Positions 11,919 through 23,953 of a stretch of 64,000 bases of DNA are shown piece after piece. The notes under the pieces are model-generated. The model was given only the letters and a program-made list of their open reading frames with translations, was not told the origin of the DNA and searched no databases. Location of the stretch: positions 2,134,171 to 2,198,170 of the forward strand of contig NC_063046.1 in the NCBI RefSeq assembly GCF_018812025.1. Direction: 5' to 3'. This DNA is from Megalobrama amblycephala (taxonomy: Eukaryota; Chordata; Actinopteri; Cypriniformes; Xenocyprididae). The position numbers were made by a program, and so were the translations under genes. The stretch's first letter is position 1, and the number at the start of each line of letters is the position of its first letter.

Positions 11919-12742
11919 CTATAGACCACTTTGGAGCAGACGTCACAATTACGTCACTTGCAGCTGCGCGCGCATACTGGTTGCAGAAAAATAGCGGTAG
12001 CAATTGAAGGAAAATGTGCAAAATCGACAGAATAAGAGAAAAATTTTTTTGTTGTGCCTCTGGATGTTGGAATCGGAATGCAAAAATATAGTCTTCATTT
12101 TTAAAGAAAACCATCGTTGAAAACGTCCTTTGAAGATAAACAGAGACGTTTCACAGCCTGGACTGATGACACCTGCAAGGATTAGTCTACTATTAAAGCA
12201 GGAATTTGATGTAAACAGTAAGTCTACATAATATTCACATATGCAGTTCAGAGGACATACATACATAGCAGTTACAGCATGAAATAATTATAATTAAAAT
12301 AATTTAAACCTATAATATTTTACATAGATAACTTTTAAACATAATAATTTTTATTTCACAATTCTGACTCTTTTTTTCTTGCATTTGCGTGTTTATTACT
12401 CCCAGTTCGGACTTTATAACTCGCAATTGTGAGTTTATTTCACAATTCTGAGGGGGAAAAAGTCAGAATTGCGGGGATAAATTGCAATTCAGAAAAGACA
12501 GAATAACGAGTATCTCTCACAATTCTGTTTTTCTTTGTAAGAAATGTGAGATGTAAACTCAGATTTGCGAGAAATAAAAGTCAGAATTGTGAGATATAAA
12601 CTCGAAATTAACTTTTTTTATTCTTTTATTTCGTGGCTTCCATAGACTTCTACTGCTCAACTGTCATTTTCTGCAACCAGCTAGGCTCCGCCCACAAAAA
12701 ACGTCATCGCTGTTTGCAAACACCAAATTGGTCTATTCTTCT
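11919..12742. mobile_element. DNA transposon nested in piggyBac-like copy 2
   Basis: This block is absent from the homologous positions of copies 1 and 3. Its ends are inverted: ATAGACCACTTTGG at about 11920 and CCAAATTGGTCTAT at about 12723. Subterminal GGTTGCAGAAAA (11979) and its complement near 12667 extend the similarity. Target duplication is unclear because flanking bases appear to have been lost. It contains the tandem repeat at 12355-12610. No transposase. Confidence 0.6.
12355..12610. repeat. Degenerate tandem repeat of CAATTCTGA / TATAACTCG units
   Basis: Alternating imperfect units (TCACAATTCTGACT, TATAACTCGCAATTGTGAG and their complements such as GTCAGAATTGTGAGATATAA) recur about every 20-40 bases in both orientations. 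This is a recognisable fish minisatellite style and accounts for the low complexity. Confidence 0.6.
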
Positions 12743-13655
12743 TTAGCAGGCATTTGTGGACAAAAGGTGCAGAGCGCCCTCCGGCTGCAAGTATGAATTG
12801 AAAACACAGTATCCAGCACTCATAGTAATGACAATAAATCCTGAATAAATATTACTCCTCTGTATAGAAAATTAACAAACATATGAGAATCCATCAATAT
12901 TTCTCCAAATGTGCATGCTTTTAAGCTAAAAGCCTATATGAAATGCCATAGAGGTAACATAACTGTTCAGACACTTTGCATCACAGAAATACAATATATA
13001 TTTTAAAGAATATAATAGAATACCATTATTTTAAATTGTAATAATATTTCACAGTATTGCTGTTTTTTTCTGTATTTTTGATTTAAACCATGATGAGATT
13101 TGAGACATGATCAACAGAGGGTTTTTTCACAGCCTACCTGTCTGAAAGAGCTCATTATTTATGCAGCTCATTAGAGTTCTTTATGCGATTCCTTTGTCTT
13201 CTCAGGCGAGAATCACCCATTATTCATGATTATTCACGCCTCCACGCATACTGTGTTTCTTGACCAAAGATGTTTTAGAAAATTTAAATCTCTCTATTGT
13301 TTTATATGAACAAGCAGGCAGCATAATTTTTATCTCATTTTGAAGCAAAAACTCTAGTCTACAACCTCAAATACCCAGAAGTCTTGTGAACAAAGATTTA
13401 ATATATATTTTATGGCTTTATTTCAGTGACTTAAGTTTTTTGTTTTTTCAATAACCACGCATAAACGTTATTCTGTTTGTATGTATTATGTACATACATG
13501 TTTCTCACATATTATGGTAGCCTAGTTTGTGCTGAATACAGTGTAATGACACTTTTTCCATTAATATGTTTATGAACAACTGAAAAAAGCACAAATGTCA
13601 GGGCATGTCAAAACTTCTCCAGGGTCCCAAAAATCCTCAGACCCCGGAGGGTTAA

Positions 13656-13975
13656 AGAGCTGGCTGTCTGGTGCAGCAACAACAAACAGTGGAGATGATT
13701 GTGAACTTTAGGAGAAACACCCCAGCAATCCCCCCACTCAGCATCATGGACTGCACTGTGTGCAACAGTGGAGTCATTCAGGTTCCTGGGCACCACCATC
13801 TCACAGGATCTGAAGTGGGAGATCAACATAGATTCTATTGTGAAAATGTCCCAGCAGAGATTGTACTTTTTTTGCCAGCTGAGGAAGTTCAACCTGCCAC
13901 AAGAACTGCTGAAACAGTTCTACTCTGCAGTCATTGAATCTGTCTTCTGCACTTCTATAACTGTCTAAAGTCACT
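13656..13975 (+). pseudogene. L2/CR1-like LINE, 3' part of ORF2
   Basis: Continuation of the LINE after the nested element: ELAVWCSNN (13656), TVEMIVNFRRN (13685), VESFRFLGTTISQDLKWE (13768), QRLYFFCQLRKFNLPQELLK (13855) and FYSAVIESVFCTSITV to about 13966. These are conserved segments downstream of the RT core in L2-like elements. The copy then ends; no clear 3' tail is seen. Confidence 0.75.
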
Positions 13976-13984
13976 GTCAGTAAA

Positions 13985-14200
13985 GTCACCGGCACCTTCA
14001 TTGGAGGGTGCTCTATGCACGTTTAGTCCACAAACGAGACTGTAATGAACAGCTATATCATGTGACATTCCAGGAACTCCTTTACATAAGGCTTCCAGCG
14101 ATTGCAGTAACATCCAAATAAAGACGTTTTGGAGACAATAAACACATGATTGCAACAATATATGATTTGTTCTTCCATGTCGGGTATTTTCATAACATTT
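13985..14200. repeat. Diverged fragment of the piggyBac-like family
   Basis: Contains TTTAGTCCACAAA, ACATTCCAGGAACT and GACAATAAACACATGATTG in the same order as the middle of copies 1 and 3, but more diverged. Probably a truncated older relative. Confidence 0.45.
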
Positions 14201-14419
14201 ATAATGCAATGCTAATCGACGTAGCCTTTATCATTATGCAGAATACTATAAAATAATATATTATTATAAGTATTATTATTGTTATTATTATTATATGCCC
14301 TGCATGTAGGCACAACAAACCTAGTGTTCTTTATATTTTTTTTGTTTGCGTACAGAAAAAAAGAGTAGTATTGTGAAATATCATTAAAAAATGGTTTTCT
14401 ATTTTAATATAGTGTAAAA

Positions 14420-15982
14420 CAGGGCTTCAGACAAAAAAAAAAAAAAACATTAAGGAGCCATTGGCTCCTATAGGGGGAAAAAACAGGCGCCAAATAATTT
14501 TTTTAAGAGCCACACAACAATGAATTAAAAATTTTAAAATCACTTACTTTTAATCATCCTGTTGTGTTTATATATCTCCCCTTTACAGTTTCAGCTTTTT
14601 CATCTTGTGACTTTTCTGGGAAATGAACATCACTATTTTCACTTAATACTATTATAGTTTTTGTTAATATTTTGAATCCGTTTAGATTTTTACATTTTCT
14701 GCTTTTATTTTTTGTTGTTTTTAAACAGGTCTGTTTAGTTTGTATAGATTTTTATTTTAGTATTAACATTTATTTTAAGCAATAATAATAAAAAAAAATG
14801 TTTTTAATGGTTTTAGTTAACTATAATAACCCTGGTGCTAGTAAAATCTTTATATTGAATATGTGTCAAATAATGTTCTTAGTCCTTCCTTCCTGAAACT
14901 ACATCAGTTTACTTTGAATCAAATTAAATAAATATAAATATATGGAAATAAATATATAAATATATAAAATTTGGTTTGTGTAACCAAATAACAAACAGGG
15001 GCAATTGATATACATACTGCTTGTCTTTGATTACTTTGAAATACAGCAGGACTCTTATTTTGAAATGTCTGTGCTTTACTTTTGCTGCTCATTCAAGTTC
15101 AGATGAGGATTAAAAAAGTATGTTGCTACAACCGTTTACAATACAATATAATATACATAAAATAAAGTAAACTTTGTAATAATTGATCAGCAGTAGTTCA
15201 TAAGCAATCGGTTGACAAATGTGTGCTAATCATTGAATGTGAGCTGCTCTGAAGAAAGCGCAACAGCGCCATCTTTTGACTTTAAAACATGCAGCGCTTA
15301 CATTTATTTAATGAAATTAATAATAGTCACATTAGGGAGTATCCCGATTTGTTTTTCCATCCACAAAATATAAGATGCCTTAAAATGATCGTTTATACTC
15401 TTGTTATACTGTTTAAGGCACTAAAGACTTCTAATGACCTTAAAATTATCTGATGAGCATGAGCGGAGTGGAATAATGAAAGTGATCAGCATGTTTGATA
15501 TTCAAAACGGTAAACACGTGATGCATTGTGTGTGTATCTGCAGTCTGTAGAGCCGGTTTCCCCTTTTGAATGATGAATATAGACGGATTTATTTGAAGAA
15601 ATAGGCAGTTGTCTCCTTTACGCAGGAGCAGAATGGTGTGTTCAAATGCAGCTGTTTTGCAGCGACTCAGGCGACGCGAGGCAACAACACAGTCGGCTTT
15701 CATCAGCTCTTTGGCGTGATGTGTGAAATTTTTCCCTATCTGTTCATATTTTGGCGCTCTATCTCAGTGAAACATTCACACACAGCATCTCATTTAATTA
15801 CGTCAACACAGCAAATGATGTGATAGGCTACTGGTCACGGAACACGCAAATAACATGCAAATTTTACAGTCATTACGTGTGAATTTGTTTGGTCGCCAAT
15901 GGCGACCTCAATAAAAATATCACTCGCAAATTAATATTTTTAGTCGCAAATGCGACCGTTTTAGGTGCAGTCTGGAGCCCTG
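14420..15982. mobile_element. hAT-like non-autonomous DNA element
   Basis: Ends are inverted: CAGGGCTTCAGAC at 14420 and GTCTGGAGCCCTG to 15982. TAAAA flanks both sides (14415-14419, 15983-15987), less than the 8 bp expected of hAT, so the duplication may have decayed. Mirror-like internal motifs GGAGCCATTGGCTCC (14455) and GGTCGCCAATGGCGACC (15890) lie near the two ends. No transposase frame, AT-rich interior. Confidence 0.6.
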
Positions 15983-16094
15983 TAAAATATAATTTCTTTC
16001 TGTGATGCAAAGGTGAATTTTCATCAGCTATTACATATTCATCCAAGAATCCTGAAAATAAATAAATAAATAAAAGTAAAAATAAGCAGCATAG

Positions 16095-16526
16095 TGTCAC
16101 AGACACGTCAGGTTCCACCTCCCTCCAATACCCACGCACTCAATCACCGGAATACTAATCACCGCCACCTGCACATCATCAGCACTGCAATCACCACCAC
16201 CTCAAAAACCCCACACTCACACACAGTCACTGTCCGGTCTTGTTTGTACTACAACCACATGTGTACTTACCTCAAGGACTCCTACTTGCTACTTACCTGC
16301 CTCCAACGTCTCCAGTATTCCTCGTGTGCTTCTCCAACTGTGTGTGAGTGCTCCCTGTCTCCAGTTCATCCTGACTCTTCCAGCAATCAACGAAAAGGAC
16401 AGTATCATTATCCTACCATCACTACAGCTTCCAGAATTTCCATATACTCACCCATTTCTCTGCTGATATCAATAAACATACTTTACTTGCTTTTACATCT
16501 GCCTCCGCGCCGTCTGTATTGTAACA
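16095..16526 (+). repeat. 5' LTR of the deleted Gypsy element
   Basis: Starts TG, ends CA; 432 bases against 446 for the 3' LTR. AATAAA-like AATAAACATAC near 16470 is a plausible polyadenylation signal. GTCCGGTCTTG at 16232-16242 is complementary at 9 of 11 positions to GAAGACAGGAC right after the LTR (16527-16537), hinting at self-priming. Confidence 0.8.
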
Positions 16527-16557
16527 GAAGACAGGACCATAACAACTGGATATCAGC

Positions 16558-17233
16558 ATGAGTCAAGTGGACCCGTTTCAAGAGCTCGTTGACGCTTTGC
16601 GCCGAGCACTCACCCCACAACCACCGTCACCATTACCATCACCTGCTGCCGCTTCCGCATCCACTTCTTCCACTCCTCCACCTGCCATTCACGCCAGTCC
16701 CATGGCCAAGCCAGCGCCCTACTCAGGATCGGCGGAGGATTGCAGCGGATTCCTCCTGCAATGTGAGTTGGTCCTGGAGATGCAACCGCATCTCTACCCC
16801 ACTGAAACTGCTAAAATAGCGTTTCTCATCTCTCAACTGCAAGGAAAGTCTCTTCACTGGGCAGATTCTCTCTGGACTCAGAAAGGCTCCGTGGTCAAGT
16901 CATGTTCCTCCTTCGTCGCCCATTTCCGTGAGGTTTTTGGAAAACCCCTAGCTGATTCATCTATCGGTGAGAAACTCTATAATTTATAACAAGGATCCAA
17001 ATCTGTGACTGATTATGCCTTGCAGTTCAGAACGCTAGCCGCTAGCAGTGGATGGAATGAACAAGCCCTCATCACCTCGTTTTGTCAGGGGTTGGAACCC
17101 AGAGTGCGGTTGCATCTCGCTGCATACGAGGATTCCATTGGCCTCGAATGCTTCATCCAACTCGCCATCCACGTTGGCACTCGTATGCAGTCGTGTCTCA
17201 AAGAGGAGCGGGCCGTGGGAGGGGGGGGGGTAC
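16558..17233 (+). pseudogene. Gypsy gag, one in-frame stop, C-terminus fused to deletion junction
   Basis: ATG at 16558 lies 32 bases after the LTR. The protein begins MSQVDPFQELVDALRRAL, has a proline/serine/alanine-rich linker, then a retrotransposon gag domain: PAPYSGSAEDCSGFLLQCEL, TETAKIAFLISQLQGKSLHWA, and after a TAA at 16987 the frame continues as GSKSVTDYALQFRTLAASSGWNEQA and FCQGLEPRVRLHLA. This matches the capsid region of chromovirus gag. A zinc knuckle and all of pol are missing. The stop and the deletion make it non-functional, although the element could have been mobilised in trans. Confidence 0.75.
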
Positions 17234-17679
17234 TGTCACAGACACGTCAGGTTCCACCTCCCTCCAATACCCACGCACTCAATCACCGGAATACTAATCA
17301 CCGCCACATCATCAGCACTGCTATCACCACCACCTCAAAAACCCCACACTCACACACAGTCACTGTCCGGTCTCGTTTGTACTACAACCACATGTGTACT
17401 TACCTCAAGGACTCCTACTTGCTACTTCCCTGCCTCCAACGTCTCCAGTGTCTCCAGTATTCCTCGTGTGCTTCTCCAACTCTGTGTGAGTGTTCCCTGT
17501 CTCCAGTCTCCAGCGTGTTCATCCTGACTCTTCCTACAATCAACGAAAAGGACAGTATCATTATCCTACCATCACTACAGCTTCCAGAATTGCCATATAC
17601 TCACCCATTTCTATGCTGATATCAATAAACATACTTTACTTGCTTTTACATCTGCCTCCATGCCGTCTGTATTGTAACA
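17234..17679 (+). repeat. 3' LTR of the deleted Gypsy element
   Basis: Preceded by a G-rich polypurine tract (17217-17230). Carries short insertions of TCTCCAG-type repeats and a short deletion relative to the 5' LTR. Confidence 0.8.
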
Positions 17680-19542
17680 CATAGCAGTTTCCAACATTGA
17701 TAATAAATCATCATATTAGAATGATTTCTGAAGGATCATGTTACACTAAAGACTGGAGTAATAGCTGATGAAAATACAGTTTTGCATTACAGAAAATAAA
17801 TTATATTTAAAGTATATTAAAATAGAAAACCATTATTTTACATTGTAATAATTTAAAATATTACTGTTTTTCTGTATTTTGATCAAATAAATGCAGGCTT
17901 GATGAGCATGGGACTTCTTTCAAAAACATTAAAATATTAAAGCTGCAAGCAGCATTTATCGGATTCAAGAATTTAAGGCCTTTAAGCACATATACGTAAA
18001 AAGATATTACATTTTATTTAGCAAGTATGTAACCACTTAAATCATAGAAAGAACAGCTATGCCATATGCTAAAACAAACACAGAGAAAGAAAAGGCTTAA
18101 ACAATAATTCTTGATACAAACTAGGAATGCTCACACACACACAAACACACATGCACACACATTTAGTTGTAAATACATATATTTTTCAAATATATCATGG
18201 GTAACAAAATGTTTACTGCAAGTCTCCTTCAGGTTTCACATTACTCATAATGTGGCACAATTGTCAATACTAATTCTTCAATAGATATTAAGTGATGCAT
18301 TTTGACAAAATGTGAAGTGTTATAATAGTGATTGTATAATGTCTAAATATGAAATATAGAACAATATTAGTGAGTAGTATGACAAAATGACCAGCAGAGG
18401 GCAGCAAAGGACCAGTCATTGGCTCGTTTTCATTTTAAAAGTCTCTGTTTTTGGTTTTAAGTACATTTTCTATGTTAACTCCATTAAATGTACTTACATT
18501 TTGTTGTAGATATAAATATTTGAAATAAATTATTGGTAAGAATATGCTTATTCCGGGTTTCACATTTAAAATATCATTTTCAGGTCTCATTGCAATCAAA
18601 ATATGATATTATTGGAGAAACTGATACCTAAAATGAACAATTGAAGTGATAAACCTTGAGAAAATGTGATTATATAATGTTAAATGTTATAAAGTTTAAA
18701 TGTGATTTCAAATGAAAAAAAAAAGAATTATTTATTGAGCAGATGAGTGGTCTTCTCCTGCCACCTGGTGGTTTAATGGCAATTTCAGTGAATATAATTT
18801 TGCATGCTTCTTTATATTGTATATATGTCACATGTCCGTACTAAAGAAGTAATCTAATTTTCAAGAATATCTGAGCATTTCTTGAAGAGATATAGGCTTT
18901 CGGTGAAATTTGGTCAAGGCCACATTTTGAAATGAACCTGTTATAGCCATCCATATGCAAGTTCAACTTTTTTTCTTTTTCTTTTTTTTTTTTAATTATT
19001 TATCTAGAGAGTGCAGAGAATGGTACTGCATTGTTTTTATTCAGATGGAGCAAAAAACCTAGGACTAGTTCGCAGAAGTAGGTTTTTTAAATATTCTTGA
19101 ATATTTAATGAACGATTTGATTGACAGCAGTGACTCTCGAAGCAAAGTTGTTCAGAATGAGCAGATCTAACAAATTATATGAATATTATATGATCATAGA
19201 TGGAAAAGAGAATTTACAGCCAATACAGGCACTTTACCATAGGAAATATCTGTTTTAAAGCTTTTTAACAGTTATAGCACCACCTATGGTCCAATTTCCA
19301 CCACTTTTTTGGGTGTCTTCAGAGTGTGTCCATACATATGTGTGTAAAATTTAGTGAAAATATCTCATTTTGTTTTGAAGTTATAGACACTTTAATGAAC
19401 TTTAATGACATCCCATTCTTAATCCGTAGGGTTTAATATGGAGTTGGCCCACCCTTTGCAGCTATAACAGCTATAACTCTTCTGGAAAGGCTTTCCACAA
19501 GGTTTAGGAGTGTGTTTATGGGAATTTTTGACCATTCTTCTA

Positions 19543-19875
19543 TGTTAGAATCTAATAATTCAACTTCATAATACAATTCAAAAAGATCTATTCGGGTTGA
19601 GCGATCCAGCACAGAAAAGCAGGTACCTGGGTATCAAATGGAAGACTCAGACACAAAGAGTGCAGTTCAACCAAGATACAAAGTTTATTCAGCCAGAGAG
19701 CCAATGATATATTGAAAATATAGGAAGTGAAAATGGCACCTCAGTATTAATACAATCAGTAGGGTTGTGCACAACTCTAAGAAAAGCAACATGTTCTCTA
19801 AGCAAGCATGATGTAATGGCTAGACAGAGATACAGAAGCACAAAAACAGGCACATGATGTTCTTAGAATCTTACA
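19543..19875 (-). mobile_element. Solo LTR inside the Tc1 element
   Basis: 333 bases bounded by TGTTAGAATC and GAATCTTACA, flanked by a perfect 5-bp duplication TTCTA (19538-19542, 19876-19880). Minus orientation is inferred from GCTGAATAAAC, a polyadenylation-like signal, on that strand near 19693. No internal retroelement sequence, so it formed by LTR-LTR recombination. Confidence 0.75.
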
Positions 19876-19899
19876 TTCTAGAAGTGCATTTGTGAGGTC

Positions 19900-20600
19900 A
19901 GGCAGTAATGTTTGTAAGAAGGTCTCCGCTCTAATTTATCCCAAAGGTGTTCTATCGGGTTGAGGTCAGGACTCTGTGCAGGCCAGTCATGGATCCTTTA
20001 TACTTTATGGATCCTTTATACTTTGTGCACTGGTGCACAGCCATGTTGGAACAGCAAGGGGCCATCCCCAAACTGTTCCCACAAAGTTGGGAGCATGAAA
20101 TTGTCCAAAATGTATTGGTATGCTAAAGCATTAAGAGTTCCTTTCACTGGAACTAAGGGGCCAAGCCCAACCCCTGAAAAACAACCCCACACCATAATCC
20201 CCCTTCCACCAAACTTTACACTTAGCACAATGCAGTCAGGCAAGTACCGTTCTCCTGGCAACCGCCAAACCCAGACTCATCCATCGGATTGCCAGACAGA
20301 GAATCACGTCACTCCAGAGAGCACGTCTCCACTGCTCTAGAGTCCAGTGGTGGCGTGCTTTACATCACTGCATCTGACGCTTTGCATTGCACTTGGTGAT
20401 GTAAAGCTTTGATGCAGCTGCTCTGCCATGGAAACCCATTCCATGAAGCTCTCTATGTACTGTTCTTGAGCTAATCTGAAGGCCACATGAAGTCTGGAGG
20501 TCTGTAGCTATTGACTCTGCAGAAAGTTGGCGACTTCTGCGCACTGTGCGCCTCAGCATGCGCTGACCCCGCTCTGTGATTTTACGTGGCCTACCACTTT
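19900..20600 (-). pseudogene. Tc1/mariner transposase remnant
   Basis: Read on the minus strand from about 20580: RRTVRRSRQLSAESIATDLQ (N-terminal helix-turn-helix region), TVHRELHGMGFHGRAA, then after a frame change [20 protein letters not shown] and [19 protein letters not shown]. In active Tc1 proteins the last motif reads with DNAPVHKA and supplies a catalytic aspartate; here it is HGCAPVHK, so a catalytic residue is lost. A tandem duplication of GGATCCTTTATACTTT at about 19990-20025 further breaks the frame. The product would cut and paste the element at TA sites. Confidence 0.75.
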
Positions 20601-21121
20601 ATGGCTGAGTTGCTGTTGTTCCCAATCGCTTCCACTTTGTTATGACTGTGGAATATTTAGTAGTGAGGAAATTTCACAAATGGACTTTTTGCACAGGTGG
20701 CAACCTATCATGGTACCACGCTTAAATTCACTGAGCTCCTGAGAGCGACCTATTCTTTATATATATATATATATATATATATGTGAGCATAAAAAATAAC
20801 CCATGACTGACTTTTACAGGATTTTTTTGCCACTTCCTATCAAAATCTTGATATTTGGGCTGTGACATATAGTTAATGAGCTGTGGTTATGTGTGTCCTA
20901 TGGTGGTTTTGTCTCGATCGGACTAATGGTTTAGAAGATATTCATTTTTTAAGCGCTAAATCACAAAATTGCACAAACCATATGGCGAAACCTAGCATGT
21001 TTGGTATCATTGGACTCGGCAAGGATTCAGGAGTCCAACGACGTGACTCCTGTGAAAATAAGTCAACCACACCCACAATTATATACATTTTGATCCAAAA
21101 CAGCCAATTTACCATTGGTTT

Positions 21122-23953
21122 TTAACCCTCAGGGGTCTGAGGATTTTGGGGGCCCTGGAGAAGTTTTGACATGCCCTGACATTTGTGCTTTTTTCAGTTG
21201 TTCATAAACATATAAATGACAAAAGTGTCATTACACTGTATTCAGCACAAACTAGGCTACAATAATATGTGACCAGTCACGGAAAGTAGGGACACAAGTC
21301 GGTTCTGGGGCATTTTGAGTTATTCACAGATTCTGAAAGTGTAGTCTCCAAGCTTTCCAACGATGTGTAACACATGGAAATGATAATATTTGGAGAAGTT
21401 GTGGCCATTTGAAGGTAGGCACTCAAAAAAGCTCAAAGGGCAGAAAAATAACTTCTAGTTTTGCAGTTCTCGCCTGTTCTCACCTGCTGGGAGTGACAAA
21501 AGGGCTCATTTACATCTCATTTAGATAAGCCATACCCCCTGTAAAGCTGCATGGTTGCAAAGCAACGACAGACGCAACGGGAAAAATCGGACCGCATACT
21601 ATTAATAATAAAGGATAATGTGCATTGTAAATGTCAGTAATTTATCTTTTTTGACATTAGGACTTTTTGAACAGGATTCTGTGATAACCGTATAGTCCTG
21701 GTTTAGACCTCAGTTAGTGGTTAGACCTGGTTTGAGTCAAAGGATTAAAAAAATCCTGTACATTAAACTCTTCAATAAAGACTTTTACTTTTGACTTATA
21801 ACGCACATTTTACGGCTACGGATACTTTATACTTTTACTTACGTAGGAATTTAATCTGATACATTTAATATTACATTAGTAAATCCTTGTTAAGAAGTAG
21901 TAACTGGCTAAAATTATTAGCGTCACATTCAATTCAATACAAGAAAAGTAAGGTCCAATGAAATAAGTTGTTCGGGCACACTTTCTCTTTGTCGGGGTCT
22001 TCTTTGTGGATGTAACCATCTCCGAAGTTTGCACTATGCGTCTGTTTGCCTCCAAATGTCCAATAATTTGCATGTCCTGCCACTCTTTTTTCCGCAGCTA
22101 AAGAATCCAGTCGTATGTTGTACTTCAAAACATTTTCGGTGTAACGGCCACGTTTCAGCTCGTCTGCAATATTCTTTGCGGTGTCCATCTTCATTAAATT
22201 TTGATATCAGCTAGAGCCGGCCAGAGCGCTGCATAAATAAGTAGCCAGGCTTCCCTTGGAGGGCGGCGGCAATAACAAAAGAAACAAAAGCCGGCCTATC
22301 CGATTCCAGTATGGAAATACAAACAGACAATGATACGCCCCTACTGCGAGATAGAATCCCAGAAAAACAAGCCGATTTCAACCTCAAAATGTACGCTTTA
22401 AAATATACCAATACTGCTATATAAAACACGGAGATGCTTCTTTGTGATCTCAACTAAGAGATTCTGCAAAAAAACGAAAATCACCAATTTTGAAAAAAAA
22501 AAAACGTTTCTTTCTCAGTTTGCTTAATAGTAGTGCTGCCGACTTGTGTCCCTGGTTTCCGTGTTGGGTCACATATGTGAGGAACATGTATGTGCATGTT
22601 TGTATTTCTGAAGGAATAACGTTTATGCGTGGTTATTGAAAAAACAAAAAACTTAAGTCACTGAAATAAAGCCAAAAAATATATATTAAATATGTGTTCA
22701 CAAGACTTCTGGGTATTGGAGGTTGTAGACTAGAGTTTTTGCTTCAAAATGAGGTAAAAATTATGCTGCCTGCTTGTTCATATAAAAACAGAGAGATTTA
22801 AATTTTCTAAAACATCTTTGGTCAAGAAACACAGTATGCGTGGAAGCGTGAATCATCATGAATAATGGGTGATTCTCACCTGAGAAGACAAAAGAATCGC
22901 ATAAAGAGCTCTAATGACCTGCATAAATAATGAGCTCTTTCAGTCAGGTAGGCTTTGAAAAAACCCTCTGTGATCATGTCTCAAAGCTCATCATGGGGTA
23001 AATCAAATATACAGAAAAAACAGCAATACTGTGAAATATTATTAAAATATAAAATAATGGTATTCTATTATATTCTTTAAAATAAAATGCATTTCTGTGA
23101 TGCAAAGTGTCTGAACAGTTATGTTACCTCTATGGCATTTCATATAGGCTTTTAGCTTAAAAGCATGCACATTTGGAGAAATATTGATGGATTCTCATAT
23201 GTTTATGTCAATTTTCTATACAGAGGAGTAATATTTATTCAATATTTATTATCATCACTATGAACGCTGGATACTGTTTTCAATTCATACTTGCAGCCGG
23301 AGGGCGCTCTGTGCACCTTTAGTCCACAAATTCATCTGAAGAAGAACAGGAACCAGGAACTAACGGCATGTCTTCTAGAGGTCGCTAACCATGGCTTTAA
23401 CATCCAGATAAACACTTTTCAAGACAATAATTACATGATTGAGACAATGAATGCATGCACTGACTCAGAATTTGCGTCTGAATAGAGCTGGCTCTGTGGG
23501 CGTGGCCGCATTAGTGGATAATGAGCTGAATCACGGACCTCTGACATGGCTCTCTTTTCATACAGATTACATAAACACAGAATGTTTGTTTTCGATTTGA
23601 CTCACACGATTTAAAACCTGACATTTCAACGTTTTTTAGACATAAGTCTATTTTTTTGTCAGTAGTATTCACTAAGTTACAGTTCATTTTCTGAGAACTA
23701 TCAGATTGGACTTCATTCAGAGGGAGACGAGAGATCACGCATCATGTTAGTTTTCTTTATTTTGCAAAAAGCACAACATTTTGTTTTTACTCTGAGTGTA
23801 CACAAATAAAAGAAGATATTCCACAGATTAAAGTGATGTATAGCTCTTAATTGTATGTGCAATATTGACAGAGTATTTTGAGTCTCTTTCACACTGGTTA
23901 GAAAAAAAACCGCGGTGATCACGCCGGCATGACCGCCGACCCGAGGGAGTTAA
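21122..23953. mobile_element. piggyBac-like element, copy 3
   Basis: TTAA at 21122-21125 and 23950-23953. Left end CCCTCAGGGGTCTGAGG, right end GACCCGAGGGAG. About 1.5 kb of family sequence is interrupted by a second DNA element (21269-22572). Same orientation as copy 1. Confidence 0.8.
21269..22572. mobile_element. DNA transposon nested in piggyBac-like copy 3
   Basis: The ends are inverted: GTGACCAGTCACGGAAAGTA at the left, and the reverse complement of the right end reads GTGACCCAACACGGAAACCA; both continue AGGGACACAAGTCGG. ATATGTGA occurs at both edges (21265-21272 and 22573-22580), compatible with an 8-bp duplication; the empty site is seen in the other copies of the host element. The minus-strand frame at 21934-22194 has no recognised domain. 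Confidence 0.65.

Larger units (their letters stand above)
11318..13655. mobile_element. piggyBac-like element, copy 2, inserted into the LINE
   Basis: TTAA at 11318-11321 and 13652-13655. Left end CTCCCTCGGGTCGGCGG; right end CAGACCCCGGAGGG. It is in the opposite orientation to copy 1. Compared with the other copies it carries an extra block at about 11919-12742. It has no transposase frame. Confidence 0.8.
16095..17679 (+). mobile_element. Gypsy LTR retrotransposon with pol deleted (LTR-gag-LTR)
   Basis: Two LTRs (16095-16526 and 17234-17679) begin TGTCACAGACACGTC and end GTAACA. A perfect 5-bp target duplication CATAG flanks them (16090-16094, 17680-17684). Only gag remains between: the frame runs directly into a G-run polypurine tract and the 3' LTR, so all of pol is gone. 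The LTRs differ by several substitutions and three short indels, so this is older than the element at 32299. Confidence 0.85.
14340..17940. repeat. Common interspersed repeat, two inverted pieces flanking insertions
   Basis: Pieces at about 14340-14419 plus 15983-16040 (reverse) and 17730-17940 (forward) share the order GACTGGAGTAATAGCTGATG, GCATCACAGAAA, TATTAAAATAGAAAACC and TCTGTATTTTGATC. They form the substrate into which the hAT-like element and the Gypsy element were inserted. 14200-14340 holds only AT-rich sequence. Confidence 0.5.
19415..20780 (-). mobile_element. Tc1-like DNA transposon, decayed, split by a solo LTR
   Basis: Terminal-type sequence GGAGTTGGCCCACCCTTTGC at about 19440, transposase remnants on the minus strand up to about 20640, and a (TA)n run at 20758-20781 near the other edge. 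The solo LTR at 19543-19875 interrupts it: TTCTTCTA and TTCTAGAAG on either side read through once the LTR is removed. Confidence 0.7.
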
